Positions 20,514 to 29,249 of a stretch of 64,000 nucleotides of DNA are shown here, piece after piece. The position numbers and the translations under genes are program-made. The notes beneath the pieces are model-generated. The model was not told where the DNA came from. It saw only the letters and a list, made by a program, of their open reading frames with translations, and did no database searches. This stretch comes from Maricurvus nonylphenolicus (GTDB taxonomy: Bacteria; Pseudomonadota; Gammaproteobacteria; Pseudomonadales; Cellvibrionaceae). The DNA is taken from contig NZ_AP031498.1 in the NCBI RefSeq assembly GCF_042854845.1, positions 3,720,001-3,784,000 on the forward strand, in the 5' to 3' direction. The stretch's first letter is position 1; the number at the start of each line of letters is the position of its first letter.

Positions 20514-21815
20514 TCACGACTTGCCAGCCCCTATCTCTTTGACGAGCTGCCCCATGGAATTGAAAATTCTGTACTGGGAAAAGAGCTTGTCGTAGGAGGC
20601 ATTAATCAATGCCCGGCGGGCATCGACCAGTTCGTTTTCGGTATTGAGCAGGTCGAGTAATGTACGCCGCCCAATATTGAATTGCTTCAGGTAAGCGGCC
20701 TTGGTATCGGTTGCCGCCCTTACATGCAATTCCAAATATTTGTACTGCGAAGAAATCGCCTGGTGTGCAGCCCAGGATAAACGCAAGCTCTCAACAACTT
20801 GCCGCTGGGTGTTATTGCGAACATCCTTGGCCTCTTCCAATAAGTGCGCGGTTTGACGGCGACGGGCGCTATCAGCACCACCGTTGTAGAGGTTATAACG
20901 CATACGCAGCATCACCTGCCAGTCACGGTTTTCACCTTCTACACCATCAATATCTTCATCCCAGCTTTTATCTGCCTCGAGATGCAAACGTGGCCACATA
21001 GGGCTTTCAGAGGTGTTGTATTGCGCCTCGGCAGCATCGATATCGGCATTGGCTGACAACAGAGTGGGATGCTCTTTAAGTGCTTCCGCTTCAGCCTGTT
21101 CCTGAGTAGTCGGTAACGGTTGATTCACACTCGGGGTCTGCAGGTTATCCAGCTGTGGTTGCAGGCCTGTGACGCGATAAAAATTGGTCTGTGAATCCAG
21201 CAGATTGTTCTGGGCGGTAATAAGGTTACTGTTGGCCAGGGCCAAACGGGCAACAATCTGGTCGAGATCGGCTTTACTACCCACGCCTGATTTATTGCGT
21301 AACACCATCTGATCGTGAATATTCTGGTGTTCGTAGAGGGTCTCGCGAGCAATATCCAATAGTTCGTATTGGCGCAGCAGGTTCAGATACACCTCTGCGG
21401 TACGCAGCGCGGTATTTTCTTCCGTCGCCAATGAGTTATAGAAGGCACTACTATGACGGGCTTCCTGGCGAGCAACTTCTTCTTGAGTGGCAAAACCATC
21501 AAACACTAGCTGACGGGCAGACAGTGAAGCTTCGTGACGGGTCAAACGGACTTTTTCATTGCCGGTGGAAGGCGCTTCCAGCTCCTGCTTGCCAATACCT
21601 GCGGCAGCATCCAGGGTAGGAAGGTAACCAGCACGGGCCTGCCTGATTTCCTCTTCACGAGAGGACAGCTGGTTGCGTGTCGCCAGCACTTCAGGGTTGG
21701 TTTCCAGGGTGTGTCGGACAGCCTCCGGAAGGGTTAACGCAGATGCAGCAGCACTACCTAATAGTAATGTGCCGGTAACAACGCCCCCATAGAGTTGTTT
21801 CAGCCAGTTCGCCAT
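20514..21815 (-). CDS. TolC-family outer membrane protein of the type I secretion system (LapE-like)
   Basis: The product is 433 residues, the usual length for TolC/LapE proteins. It has an N-terminal signal peptide (hydrophobic stretch in residues 10-26, then ASALTLPEAVRHTLETNPEV) and long heptad-rich helices through the two OEP repeats (for example SARQLVFDGFATQEEVARQE and RYNLYNGGADSARRRQTAH). It should form the trimeric outer-membrane channel of the adhesin exporter, and in LapA systems it also holds the adhesin at the surface. It lies third in the order lapB-lapC-tolC-adhesin. The 270-bp gap before it carries a CRP-like site and -10 candidates, so it may have its own promoter as well as readthrough. 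ATG is preceded by a GGGGAGC-type ribosome site. Confidence 0.92.
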   Translation of the reverse strand: MANWLKQLYGGVVTGTLLLGSAAASALTLPEAVRHTLETNPEVLATRNQLSSREEEIRQARAGYLPTLDAAAGIGKQELEAPSTGNEKVRLTRHEASLSARQLVFDGFATQEEVARQEARHSSAFYNSLATEENTALRTAEVYLNLLRQYELLDIARETLYEHQNIHDQMVLRNKSGVGSKADLDQIVARLALANSNLITAQNNLLDSQTNFYRVTGLQPQLDNLQTPSVNQPLPTTQEQAEAEALKEHPTLLSANADIDAAEAQYNTSESPMWPRLHLEADKSWDEDIDGVEGENRDWQVMLRMRYNLYNGGADSARRRQTAHLLEEAKDVRNNTQRQVVESLRLSWAAHQAISSQYKYLELHVRAATDTKAAYLKQFNIGRRTLLDLLNTENELVDARRALINASYDKLFSQYRIFNSMGQLVKEIGAGKS

Positions 21816-21842
21816 AGCTTCTTTAGCTCCCCAAGTCCCTTA

Positions 21843-21905
21843 TCCCGGTTTATTAAAAGTTAACCTTCTTAAAAAGTGTGACGCATATCACAAAAACACA
21901 TTATA
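21843..21905 (-). promoter_or_regulatory. Putative CRP/Vfr-regulated promoter region ahead of the tolC-like gene
   Basis: TGTGA-CGCATA-TCACA at 21877-21892 matches the CRP/Vfr consensus (TGTGA-N6-TCACA) exactly. On the minus strand a TAATAA at 21855-21850 would place a start near 21843, putting the CRP centre about 41.5 bp upstream, the class II spacing. A second hexamer TATAAT at 21905-21900 lies upstream of the site; a start from it would fall at the CRP site, implying repression. The motif is seen; the promoter assignment is inference. Confidence 0.5.
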
Positions 21906-22084
21906 CGGCTAAAGTTTATACATTAGAAGACCACAGGACCATACGCTAAGTTTCTGATTTTACAGAAAAAAGAGAAAAAGTCTGAAAATTTGAACGATAA
22001 AAGGTTTTAGATTGTGACGAAATGCACGATTGTTGGGCGTACCCGGAGGTGACCGATGGGTTATTGACGGCCACCCCGCTAATT

Positions 22085-23506
22085 TTAGCGCTCCCGCAAA
22101 GCCAACTGCTTGGTCTTGAGGATCGGCTTAAGGATATAATCCAGCACGGTTTTCTTGCCCGTCAGAATATCCACACTCACCGTCATACCCGCAATAATCG
22201 GCAGCGGCTGCGCCTCACTCCCCAGGAAGCCCTGATCGGTTTCCACCCGCACCAGATAAAAGCTCTCACCATTTTCATCAACGATGGTATCGGGACTAAT
22301 ATGAACCACCTTACCCTTCAAACCACCATGAATGGAGAAGTCATAGGCCGTGAATTTAACCACTGCCTTTTGCTCCGGATGTAAAAAAGCAATATCAGCT
22401 GGCCTTACCCGCGCCTCCACCAGAAGACTATCCTCCGTCGGCACAACTTCAACGATATCCATCCCCGGCTGAATAACCCCGCCAATAGTTTTAACCAACA
22501 ATTGCTTTACCGTACCTGCAACCGGTGAACGCACCAGTGTACGCTCTACCCTGTCTTCCAGTGCATCACTGGTTTCCGTCAGGCGTGATAACTCAGCCAA
22601 TACTTCACTCAACTCCTGCCGAGCCTTAACCCGAAACTCCAGCTCGGCGCTGGCCAACTTCTCTTTAGCTTCCTGTAAGCTGGATGCAGCACGCGGCTGC
22701 GCCAGTTTGGCCTGCTTCATTTCGCCCGCCAAATCATTGACCTGGCGCTCCAGGCGCAGCAGCTCAACCTGTGAAATAGCCCCCTCATCAGCCAGTGGGC
22801 GAGTCATTTGCAATTCACTGTCGAGCAATGAATAACTGCGCTGCAACTGCTCGTGCTTGGCTTGCAGTTCAGCCAACTCCTGACGCTTTTGCGCCACCTG
22901 TTCAATCAACACCTGATTACGACTGCGCAACTCCCGACGGCGAGACTCGTATAGCGCCAACTCCTCACCAATCACTTCAGGCATAACGCCTTTTAAGTCA
23001 CTACCAGTGAACTCCCTGGACTCTGCCTCGGCGCGCAAACGAGCGGCCTTGGTTTCCAACTGATCCAAAGTAACATCAGCCTCACGCAAGGAAGACGAGA
23101 AGCGGGTATCGTCAATACGCAACAACACCTGATTAGCCGTCACCTGCTGACCTTCACGCACCATGATTTCGGCAACGATACCGCCCTCCAGGTTTTGTAC
23201 AACCTGAACATGGCTGGATGGAATTACCTTACCTTCACCGCGGGTAAACTCATCCACCTCCGCCAAGGCCGCCCACAAAATAGCCACAAAGAAGAACGCC
23301 GCGATAGACCACAATAACTGTTGGCCACCACGCGGAGACTGTTGCAGCACAGCACCTGCCGCCGAAGACATATAGGAAAGATCCTGCTCAGAAACAGCAT
23401 GCTCCTGTTCGAACCACTGGCCACTCAACATTCTCTTCCACCAGGGCTGCCCCTTGGACTCTTCGCGCCATGTTTCCTGCAGAGCAGTTTTAAGGTTGTG
23501 CAACAC
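22085..23506 (-). CDS. HlyD-family membrane fusion protein (LapC-like)
   Basis: The product is 473 residues. It has a short cytoplasmic N-terminus, one membrane segment at about residues 63-83 (LLWSIAAFFFVAILWAALAEV region), a lipoyl half-motif (GKVIPSSHVQVVQNLEGGIV), a long periplasmic coiled coil (about 150-300), and the second lipoyl/beta-barrel part (VRSPVAGTVKQLLV). Known: HlyD/LapC proteins bridge the inner-membrane ABC transporter to TolC for one-step export. The start overlaps the end of the ABC gene by 17 bp, typical translational coupling. The 21816-22084 stretch after it holds no gene. Confidence 0.94.
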   Translation of the reverse strand: MLHNLKTALQETWREESKGQPWWKRMLSGQWFEQEHAVSEQDLSYMSSAAGAVLQQSPRGGQQLLWSIAAFFFVAILWAALAEVDEFTRGEGKVIPSSHVQVVQNLEGGIVAEIMVREGQQVTANQVLLRIDDTRFSSSLREADVTLDQLETKAARLRAEAESREFTGSDLKGVMPEVIGEELALYESRRRELRSRNQVLIEQVAQKRQELAELQAKHEQLQRSYSLLDSELQMTRPLADEGAISQVELLRLERQVNDLAGEMKQAKLAQPRAASSLQEAKEKLASAELEFRVKARQELSEVLAELSRLTETSDALEDRVERTLVRSPVAGTVKQLLVKTIGGVIQPGMDIVEVVPTEDSLLVEARVRPADIAFLHPEQKAVVKFTAYDFSIHGGLKGKVVHISPDTIVDENGESFYLVRVETDQGFLGSEAQPLPIIAGMTVSVDILTGKKTVLDYILKPILKTKQLALRER

Positions 23507-25673
23507 GTAACTGTCCTTTTCTTAAGGCTTCCAACACAGCATCTTTAGGACCATCGGCAATTAACTTACCGCGATCCAATACCAGCACCCGATCCACTAG
23601 CGACAGCAATGCCGTTTTATGAGTCACCAACAGTACCGTCTTGTTTTGAATCTCAATGGCCAGCTTGCGCTTAAGCTGCTCTTCAGTGCTGTGATCCATG
23701 GCGGTACTGGGTTCATCCATCAGATAAATCGGCGGACTATTAAGCAGCGCTCTGGCCACAGCAACACTTTGCCGCTGACCGCCAGAAAGCGCCTCACCGC
23801 GCTCACCAACCTGACGCTCAAACCCTTGGGGATGATTATTGACAAACTCCGTTACACCCGCTGCATTAGCCGCACGCACTACCTCATCATCGTCGGTATG
23901 TGGCGCACCGTAACAGATATTATCTTTAATACTGCCAAAGAAGAGCATCACATCCTGGGGCACATAACCGATGCTGCCACGCAAATCCGCCGGATCAATT
24001 TGCTGAATATCAATGCCATCCACAAGCACACTGCCCTGTTGCGGCTGATACAAGCCTAAAATCAGTCGCTGCAAGGTCGACTTGCCCGACCCCATACGAC
24101 CAATAACCGCCACCTTTTCGCCCGGCTGAATACTAAAGGAAATATTATCCAGTGATGCAATCTGCTCATCCGGATAATTAAAGCTCACCTTATCAAACTG
24201 GATACCGCCTTTAAGCTCAGGGCGCTGAACAAACTGCCGCCCCTCTTCACGCTCCTGCTGCTTACTGACGATCTCCTCCAGCGACTGAAACGCGGTTTTG
24301 GTTTGGTGGAAATTCACCAACAAACTGGCCACTTGCCCAATTGGCGCCAAGGCCCGCGATGACAACATCACCCCGGCGATTAGGGCACCCATGGTCATTT
24401 CTTTTTCGGCGATCAAATATACACCGGTAACGATTACCGCCACTGATACCACCTGCGTTACGGCACCGGCCACCGTTGAGGAAGATGTCGACAATAAGCG
24501 GGTCTTTTGGCCCCATTGCGCCAAATGGCCAACCGAACTTTCCCACAAACGCTGCAAGCGTCCTTCTGCCCCCATGGACTTGACGGTTTCCAGTCCGGAC
24601 AGCGCCTCAACCAAGGTCGCATTTTTCTGGGCTGAAGCCTGGTAAGTCTGCTCCACCGCCTGACACAAGGGTTTCTGAATATAAAGTGCGTAAGCAACAA
24701 TCACCAACAGACCAACGATCGGCGCCCACACCAACCAGCCGCCAACGTAAGCGATAACCAAGAGAAAAATAACAACGAAAGGTAGATCAACAAAGGCGGT
24801 AATAGCCGAAGAGGTCATAAAGTTGCGCACTGTCTCAAATTCACGCAACTGACTGGCAAAAGCCCCCACGGAGGCCGGGCGCTGATCCATTTTTGCCCCC
24901 AGGACCTTCTCCCATATAAAAGCAGACAGAAGAATATCGGACTTTTTACCGGCAACCTCGATAAAATAACTGCGCAAATATTTCAGTAATAAATCGAAGC
25001 CATAAACAATCAGCACCCCTATCGCCAATACCCACAGCGTTTCAATCGCATCGTTGGGCACCACGCGATCATAGACATTCATCACAAATAAAGGGTTGGC
25101 CAGCGCAAACAAGTTAATAAGCAATGAGGCCAGCAATACGTCCCGGTAAATCCGCCAGGAGCCCGCCATTACCCCCCAAAACCAGTGACTCTTACGCTGC
25201 GCCTTGACCTCTGCTGTGCGTTTATCAAAGCGATAAATGGGTTTGGCAAAAATAGCGTAGCCGATATACAAGGCGTCCAGCTCCGCCAGACTCATGACCT
25301 GACGCCCGCCAGTATCCTGATCCAGCACCACAGCCTCACCGGCTTCGTGATCCAACTCAACCAGCACACGAGCCTGTTCACCTTCCAGCAATACAACAGC
25401 AGGCAACACCAGGGGAGATAACTCATCCAGGCTACGCTCAACGATGGAGGTATTAAGTCCGGCACGCTCGGCAGCCCGCACAAATAATTCAGGTGTTAAC
25501 CGCTCTTCAACCAAGGGCAAACCCGCTGTCACCGCCTTCGCCGAACAGGGCATCTGCTCCAATTTCGCCAACTGCAATAGACATTGCAACAGCGGATCGA
25601 AAGGTGAGGCTACGGCGCCAGAGACGCTAGCAGATGCAGAAATATCCTGTTGACCCATAGATGCCAATTCCAT
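23490..25673 (-). CDS. Type I secretion ABC transporter with C39-like N-terminal domain (LapB-like)
   Basis: The product is 727 residues. About residues 25-145 form a C39-peptidase-like domain of the LapB/HlyB kind (DPLLQCLLQLAKLEQMPCSA), which in this family normally binds substrate rather than cutting it. A six-helix ABC exporter membrane domain follows (about 170-450), then the ATPase: Walker A GRMGSGKST near 525, signature LSGGQRQS near 627, Walker B IYLMDEPS near 647. It powers export of the adhesin encoded three genes downstream. First gene of the operon; an alternative ATG lies five codons in. No strong ribosome site precedes either, so the start is uncertain by a few residues. Confidence 0.94.
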   Translation of the reverse strand: MELASMGQQDISASASVSGAVASPFDPLLQCLLQLAKLEQMPCSAKAVTAGLPLVEERLTPELFVRAAERAGLNTSIVERSLDELSPLVLPAVVLLEGEQARVLVELDHEAGEAVVLDQDTGGRQVMSLAELDALYIGYAIFAKPIYRFDKRTAEVKAQRKSHWFWGVMAGSWRIYRDVLLASLLINLFALANPLFVMNVYDRVVPNDAIETLWVLAIGVLIVYGFDLLLKYLRSYFIEVAGKKSDILLSAFIWEKVLGAKMDQRPASVGAFASQLREFETVRNFMTSSAITAFVDLPFVVIFLLVIAYVGGWLVWAPIVGLLVIVAYALYIQKPLCQAVEQTYQASAQKNATLVEALSGLETVKSMGAEGRLQRLWESSVGHLAQWGQKTRLLSTSSSTVAGAVTQVVSVAVIVTGVYLIAEKEMTMGALIAGVMLSSRALAPIGQVASLLVNFHQTKTAFQSLEEIVSKQQEREEGRQFVQRPELKGGIQFDKVSFNYPDEQIASLDNISFSIQPGEKVAVIGRMGSGKSTLQRLILGLYQPQQGSVLVDGIDIQQIDPADLRGSIGYVPQDVMLFFGSIKDNICYGAPHTDDDEVVRAANAAGVTEFVNNHPQGFERQVGERGEALSGGQRQSVAVARALLNSPPIYLMDEPSTAMDHSTEEQLKRKLAIEIQNKTVLLVTHKTALLSLVDRVLVLDRGKLIADGPKDAVLEALRKGQLRVAQP

Positions 25674-25684
25674 ACTGTTAGGGT

Positions 25685-25701
25685 TTTACAAATATTGTAA
25701 A
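25685..25701. promoter_or_regulatory. 17-bp inverted repeat upstream of the adhesin-export operon
   Basis: TTTACAA-ATA-TTGTAAA is a perfect inverted repeat with 7-bp arms, 12-28 bp upstream of the lapB-like ATG in the divergent gap shared with the gene at 25770. It may be a repressor or activator site for the adhesin operon. The regulator is unknown; an AT-rich palindrome of this length could also arise by chance. Confidence 0.35.
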
Positions 25702-25769
25702 CGAATCTCTTGTAACAAATACACTTGGTATCATAAGAAACATAGCGTCCAAGGGCGCACGGGGTAAGC

Positions 25770-26108
25770 ATGCCATATATCGAACGCAATCACGACGGTG
25801 AAATTATCGCTCTGCACCTGGAGGCGAATAATCGTACAACCGAATATGTCTCAGCCACCGACCCTGCGATTGTGCAATTTCTGTCCGCTGAGGGCGATAG
25901 CGAAACCCCAAAGCAGATCCTGGCCGAATCTGACCGCGATATTGCACGTGTGACCGAAGATCTGGTTCACCTGCTGATTGCCAAGAATATTATTTTATTT
26001 ACTGAATTACCTGAGCCAGTACAACGCAAATTACTGGCGCGTGAAAAGCTGCGTTCCTCATTGCAGGGAGGCATCGCCAACTTCCTGGATGAACAAGATA
26101 CTATATAA
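25770..26108 (+). CDS. Small conserved protein of unknown function
   Basis: The product is 112 residues, acidic and soluble, with no signal peptide or membrane segment. The C-terminal half (about 58-97: RDIARVTEDLVHLLIAKN and FTELPEPVQRKLLAREKLR) resembles a small family found in Pseudomonas and Marinobacter genomes that is often mislabelled as 'tryptophan synthase subunit beta-like'. I know of no established function. It is divergent from the adhesin-export operon, with 96 bp between starts, so the two may share control. GGGGTAAGC precedes the ATG. Confidence 0.7.
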   Translation: MPYIERNHDGEIIALHLEANNRTTEYVSATDPAIVQFLSAEGDSETPKQILAESDRDIARVTEDLVHLLIAKNIILFTELPEPVQRKLLAREKLRSSLQGGIANFLDEQDTI

Positions 26109-26166
26109 GGTGAGATTTACCGGGAGGAGTTTCTAGGAGGGATGCTAGCAAGAACCGCTAGGAGAG

Positions 26167-26649
26167 TTAATCGATCGAACAAGATAGCGCTTCAGCTATA
26201 TGGTCGGAAGAAAACCCTCGGTATTGCAGAAAACGCATTTGCTTGGCTCGCTCTTTCGGATCCCGCGGCAACTGATTGAACTTTTTTTGCCATGCAAGGC
26301 TGGCAGCCTCATACCAATCGTGCTCTTCGTCATACACCCAGCCTGAGGCCAAGTCATCGGCAATACCTTTTTCCCGCAACTCCATCAGAATTCTAACCGG
26401 GCCATAACCCTTACGCTTGCGCATGCGCGTATAGGCTTCAGTAAAGCGGTCATCACTCTGTAGATTCTCATCAGACAAACGATCAATTACGGATTCAATC
26501 GTATCGACATCGTTAAAACGGCGGCGCAGCTTGGCTAGCAATTCACGACGTGAGTGTTCACGCCGCGCCAACAGATCCATAGCCGCAAAACGGATATCTT
26601 TTATTTCTGACTTTTGTTCTGCTGAAGGCTCTAGCCCAGAGTCGTCCAT
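26167..26649 (-). CDS. recX: RecX regulatory protein, modulator of RecA
   Basis: The product is 160 residues, normal for RecX. It shows the tandem three-helix repeats: AMDLLARREHSRRELLAKL, then VIDRLSDENLQSDDRFTEAYTRMR and the GYGPVRILMELREKGI motif. Known: RecX binds RecA filaments and limits recombinase activity. recX usually follows recA directly. Here recA lies 15 kb away at 41677-42714 with unrelated genes between. It follows the acyltransferase by 9 bp and is probably co-transcribed with it, so it has lost direct SOS co-expression with recA. I saw no LexA box immediately upstream. Confidence 0.9.
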   Translation of the reverse strand: MDDSGLEPSAEQKSEIKDIRFAAMDLLARREHSRRELLAKLRRRFNDVDTIESVIDRLSDENLQSDDRFTEAYTRMRKRKGYGPVRILMELREKGIADDLASGWVYDEEHDWYEAASLAWQKKFNQLPRDPKERAKQMRFLQYRGFSSDHIAEALSCSID

Positions 26650-26658
26650 GCAATACCT

Positions 26659-27381
26659 TTAATCGTTACGAGTCGGTGCAAACACCGATTTTAACCATCC
26701 CCACCAGGTATTCCCAGACATTACGTAACGATCCAGCTCCGATTGATTTTCCCAATAGAAGTCACCGCCGGCAAAAAGGGTGTCGCGCTTTAACATTCGG
26801 CGCTTGGGATTCAATTCTTTAATGACCTTGGCGGGATTCCCCCCCACCACCACATTGGCAGGTACATCTTTGACAACAACACTACCGGCAGCAACAACAC
26901 TGTTATCGCCAATCGTCACACCCTTGCCAATTTTGGCGCCATGACCAACCCAGACATTATCACCCAATGTAATGGGTTTGGTGCAGCGAAAGGGACGGGT
27001 ACGATTATAGAGTCCGTGCCAATCACTATCGGACACATAACAGGACGCCGCAAACATACAGTTATCACCAATCTTGACATGATCGGCGGACATAATTTGT
27101 GTACCGGGGGAAATCAGCACGTAGTTGCCAATGGTGATATGGCCATCCATGCCCTTGCCGGACCAGGAGGTTAACTTCACCGGGTTATTCGGATCACTAA
27201 TCAGGTGCAAATGATCGCCCGCAGAAATGTTACGGCCAAAAATTTCCAAACTGCGGGGATTTAAAATACTCGGACACACACCCAGCGAATCAAATTGCGG
27301 CCGAATAAAACGCTCTATATACCAACGGCCAAATCGATTTAACCAATCCTTGATAATAAATGGACGATGTTCTTTTCGCAC
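26659..27381 (-). CDS. Hexapeptide-repeat acyltransferase (WbbJ/maltose acetyltransferase-like)
   Basis: The product is 240 residues. From about residue 70 to 185 it carries left-handed beta-helix hexapeptides (HITIGNYVLISPGTQI, HVKIGDNCMFAASCYV, PITLGDNVWVGHGAKIGKGV, TIGDNSVVAAGSVVVKDVP), ending with the conserved GNPAKVIKEL. The family transfers acetyl or other acyl groups from CoA to sugars, often in O-antigen or capsule synthesis. The start is GTG with AGAGAGAG upstream. Its location beside glycosyltransferase and methyltransferase genes suggests polysaccharide or glycolipid decoration; the substrate is unknown. Confidence 0.85.
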   Translation of the reverse strand: MRKEHRPFIIKDWLNRFGRWYIERFIRPQFDSLGVCPSILNPRSLEIFGRNISAGDHLHLISDPNNPVKLTSWSGKGMDGHITIGNYVLISPGTQIMSADHVKIGDNCMFAASCYVSDSDWHGLYNRTRPFRCTKPITLGDNVWVGHGAKIGKGVTIGDNSVVAAGSVVVKDVPANVVVGGNPAKVIKELNPKRRMLKRDTLFAGGDFYWENQSELDRYVMSGNTWWGWLKSVFAPTRND

Positions 27382-27531
27382 GCTCTGATCTCTCTCTACT
27401 AACCATATTGTCTGCGCTGATAGCCGTAATCTATATGACTCGACATTCTGTAATTCTTCTCGTAAATACTGTTGCGCAATTATTAAAGGCTGTTAACCTA
27501 ACGGCTTTTCAAATACACGTCAGGATTTGTT

Positions 27532-28173
27532 ATGTCGACGTCCACCGCACAAGCTTCTTCACCGACACTCCCTCTGGATATTGATTCCATTAAGGGGTTT
27601 TTAGCTGCCGATGAAGGCGCAGCTTTATTTAACTACGCCAAAGAAATTGCCCACCTTGGCCCCTGCCTGGAAATCGGCAGCTACTGCGGTAAATCTACCG
27701 TTTACCTGGGCACCGCTTGCCAACAAACCGGCAACACCTTGTTTGCCCTGGATCATCACCGCGGCTCAGAAGAACATCAGCTGGGCGAGGAATATCACGA
27801 TCCCGATTTGTACGATCAACAAATCGAATTAATGGACAGTTTCCGCACCTTCCGCCAAACCATGCGCAAGGCCAATTTGGAAGATACCGTTGTACCTGTT
27901 GTGTCTTCCTCGGCAACCGCATCACGCCACTGGGGCACACAGCTGGGTATGGTATTTATCGACGGAGGCCACAGTGAAGAAGCCGCTCAAACCGATTACC
28001 GCAGCTGGGCCAGCCACATTAAACCCGGTGGTATCCTGGCGATTCACGATATCTTCCCGAATCCGGAAGACGGCGGCCAGGCACCTTACAATATTTGGAA
28101 GCTCGCCAAGGCCTCAGGCCTGTTTGACGAGCTGCCTACGGTAAATACTTTAGGCCTCTTCCGTCGCCGCTAA
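27532..28173 (+). CDS. Class I SAM-dependent methyltransferase (Methyltransf_24 type)
   Basis: The product is 213 residues. The SAM-binding motif is LEIGSYCGKSTVYLG (about residue 45-59), followed by acidic FALDHHRG, then VFIDGGHSEEAAQTDYRSW and GGILAIHDIF, typical of the cephalosporin-hydroxylase/O-methyltransferase-like group often found in sugar or surface-polymer clusters. AGGATTTGTT precedes the ATG. It is convergent with the prenyltransferase-like gene and overlaps its end by 24 bp. It is probably part of the same surface-glycan locus; the acceptor is unknown. Confidence 0.85.
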   Translation: MSTSTAQASSPTLPLDIDSIKGFLAADEGAALFNYAKEIAHLGPCLEIGSYCGKSTVYLGTACQQTGNTLFALDHHRGSEEHQLGEEYHDPDLYDQQIELMDSFRTFRQTMRKANLEDTVVPVVSSSATASRHWGTQLGMVFIDGGHSEEAAQTDYRSWASHIKPGGILAIHDIFPNPEDGGQAPYNIWKLAKASGLFDELPTVNTLGLFRRR

Positions 28174-29229
28174 CTGATCAGTATTGCTGATCGTCGTCAG
28201 GCTGGACTCCAGGAACAGCTTGGCGGCAGCGGTATGCTCAGTAATAGCATCAGCCGCCAATAAAATCGCACCGGCCGTCCAGGTTGTCTTTTCTTCTTCC
28301 GGCCAAATCACATCTTCCACAAACTGATAACCGGTCCAGTAACCGCCGTCACTGTCACGCCATTGATGTAACCAGCTATACAGGGTCACCGCTTTGGCAT
28401 GCTCACCACAAGCTAATAATGCCATGGTTAACTCACAGGACTCCGCCACCGTTACCCAAGGCTGATCACTGACACAGCGACAACCCATATCTTTTTCGAC
28501 AAAGGTATCCCAACGCTCCTTGATACGATCGCGCGCCGCTTGGCCGCGATACACACCCGCCAGAATCGGATAGAACCAATCCATGGAGTAGCGCTCTTTG
28601 CTCTCCCAGGTACGGTCGAAACACTCCGGATGATGATGCAGGGTATTTTCCAGTTTTTCGTAGGCTTGCGACCAGTTGTTAGCGTCCTGCCCCAACTCGC
28701 GGGCAATTAAAATTGCACACTCCAAACTCTTCAGCACGGAAGCGCAGGCGGTCACCAGTGCATCTTGCAACGGACGACCAAACTCATCGATGGCCCAATA
28801 AATTTCACCGGTAGGCGCTTGCAGACTTACAACTAAATCAATGGCTTTTTTAACCGCCGGGAAAAAGTGCACCAGGAAATGGCGATCTTCGGTAATCAGG
28901 TAGTGATGCCAGACACCGGTGGCAATGTAGGCAATAAAGTTGGTTTCGCGCTTTTCAGTATAGAGCGCATCACCGTCTTTATAATTGGCCCACCAACTGC
29001 CGTCAGGCAACTGCTTGTCCGCTAACCATTGGTAAGCCTTTTCTGCAGCCGCGTATTCGCCAGCAATACTCAAACCCATGGCAGCTTCGGTGTGATCCCA
29101 GGGATCAGCCTTACCACCGGTAAACCAGGGAATACAGCCGTCTTCTGTCTGCACCGACAGAATATAGTCAACAGTTTTACGCAGATATTGCTCGGGGAAT
29201 ATTCCCTTGGTCAGCAGCAGTCCTTCCAC
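28150..29229 (-). CDS. Prenyltransferase/terpene-cyclase-fold (alpha6/alpha6) protein
   Basis: From a GTG start at 29229 the product is 359 residues. It has repeated helical pairs with QW-like motifs (YILSVQTEDGCIPWFTGG, AYQWLADKQLPDGSWWANY, LYSWLHQWRDSDGGYWTGY), the pattern of the squalene-cyclase/prenyltransferase alpha-barrel superfamily. The frame is open upstream to 29358, but that extension overlaps the preceding methyltransferase. The GTG lies 20 bp after that gene's stop with GAGAGA before it, so I prefer it. It is last in an operon of GT4, methyltransferase and this gene. The catalytic DxDD of cyclases is not evident, so it may act on a sugar or lipid-linked intermediate rather than cyclise terpenes. 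Confidence 0.72.
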   Translation of the reverse strand: MEGLLLTKGIFPEQYLRKTVDYILSVQTEDGCIPWFTGGKADPWDHTEAAMGLSIAGEYAAAEKAYQWLADKQLPDGSWWANYKDGDALYTEKRETNFIAYIATGVWHHYLITEDRHFLVHFFPAVKKAIDLVVSLQAPTGEIYWAIDEFGRPLQDALVTACASVLKSLECAILIARELGQDANNWSQAYEKLENTLHHHPECFDRTWESKERYSMDWFYPILAGVYRGQAARDRIKERWDTFVEKDMGCRCVSDQPWVTVAESCELTMALLACGEHAKAVTLYSWLHQWRDSDGGYWTGYQFVEDVIWPEEEKTTWTAGAILLAADAITEHTAAAKLFLESSLTTISNTDQLAATEEA

Positions 29230-29249
29230 GGTGTAAATTCTCTCGTTGG

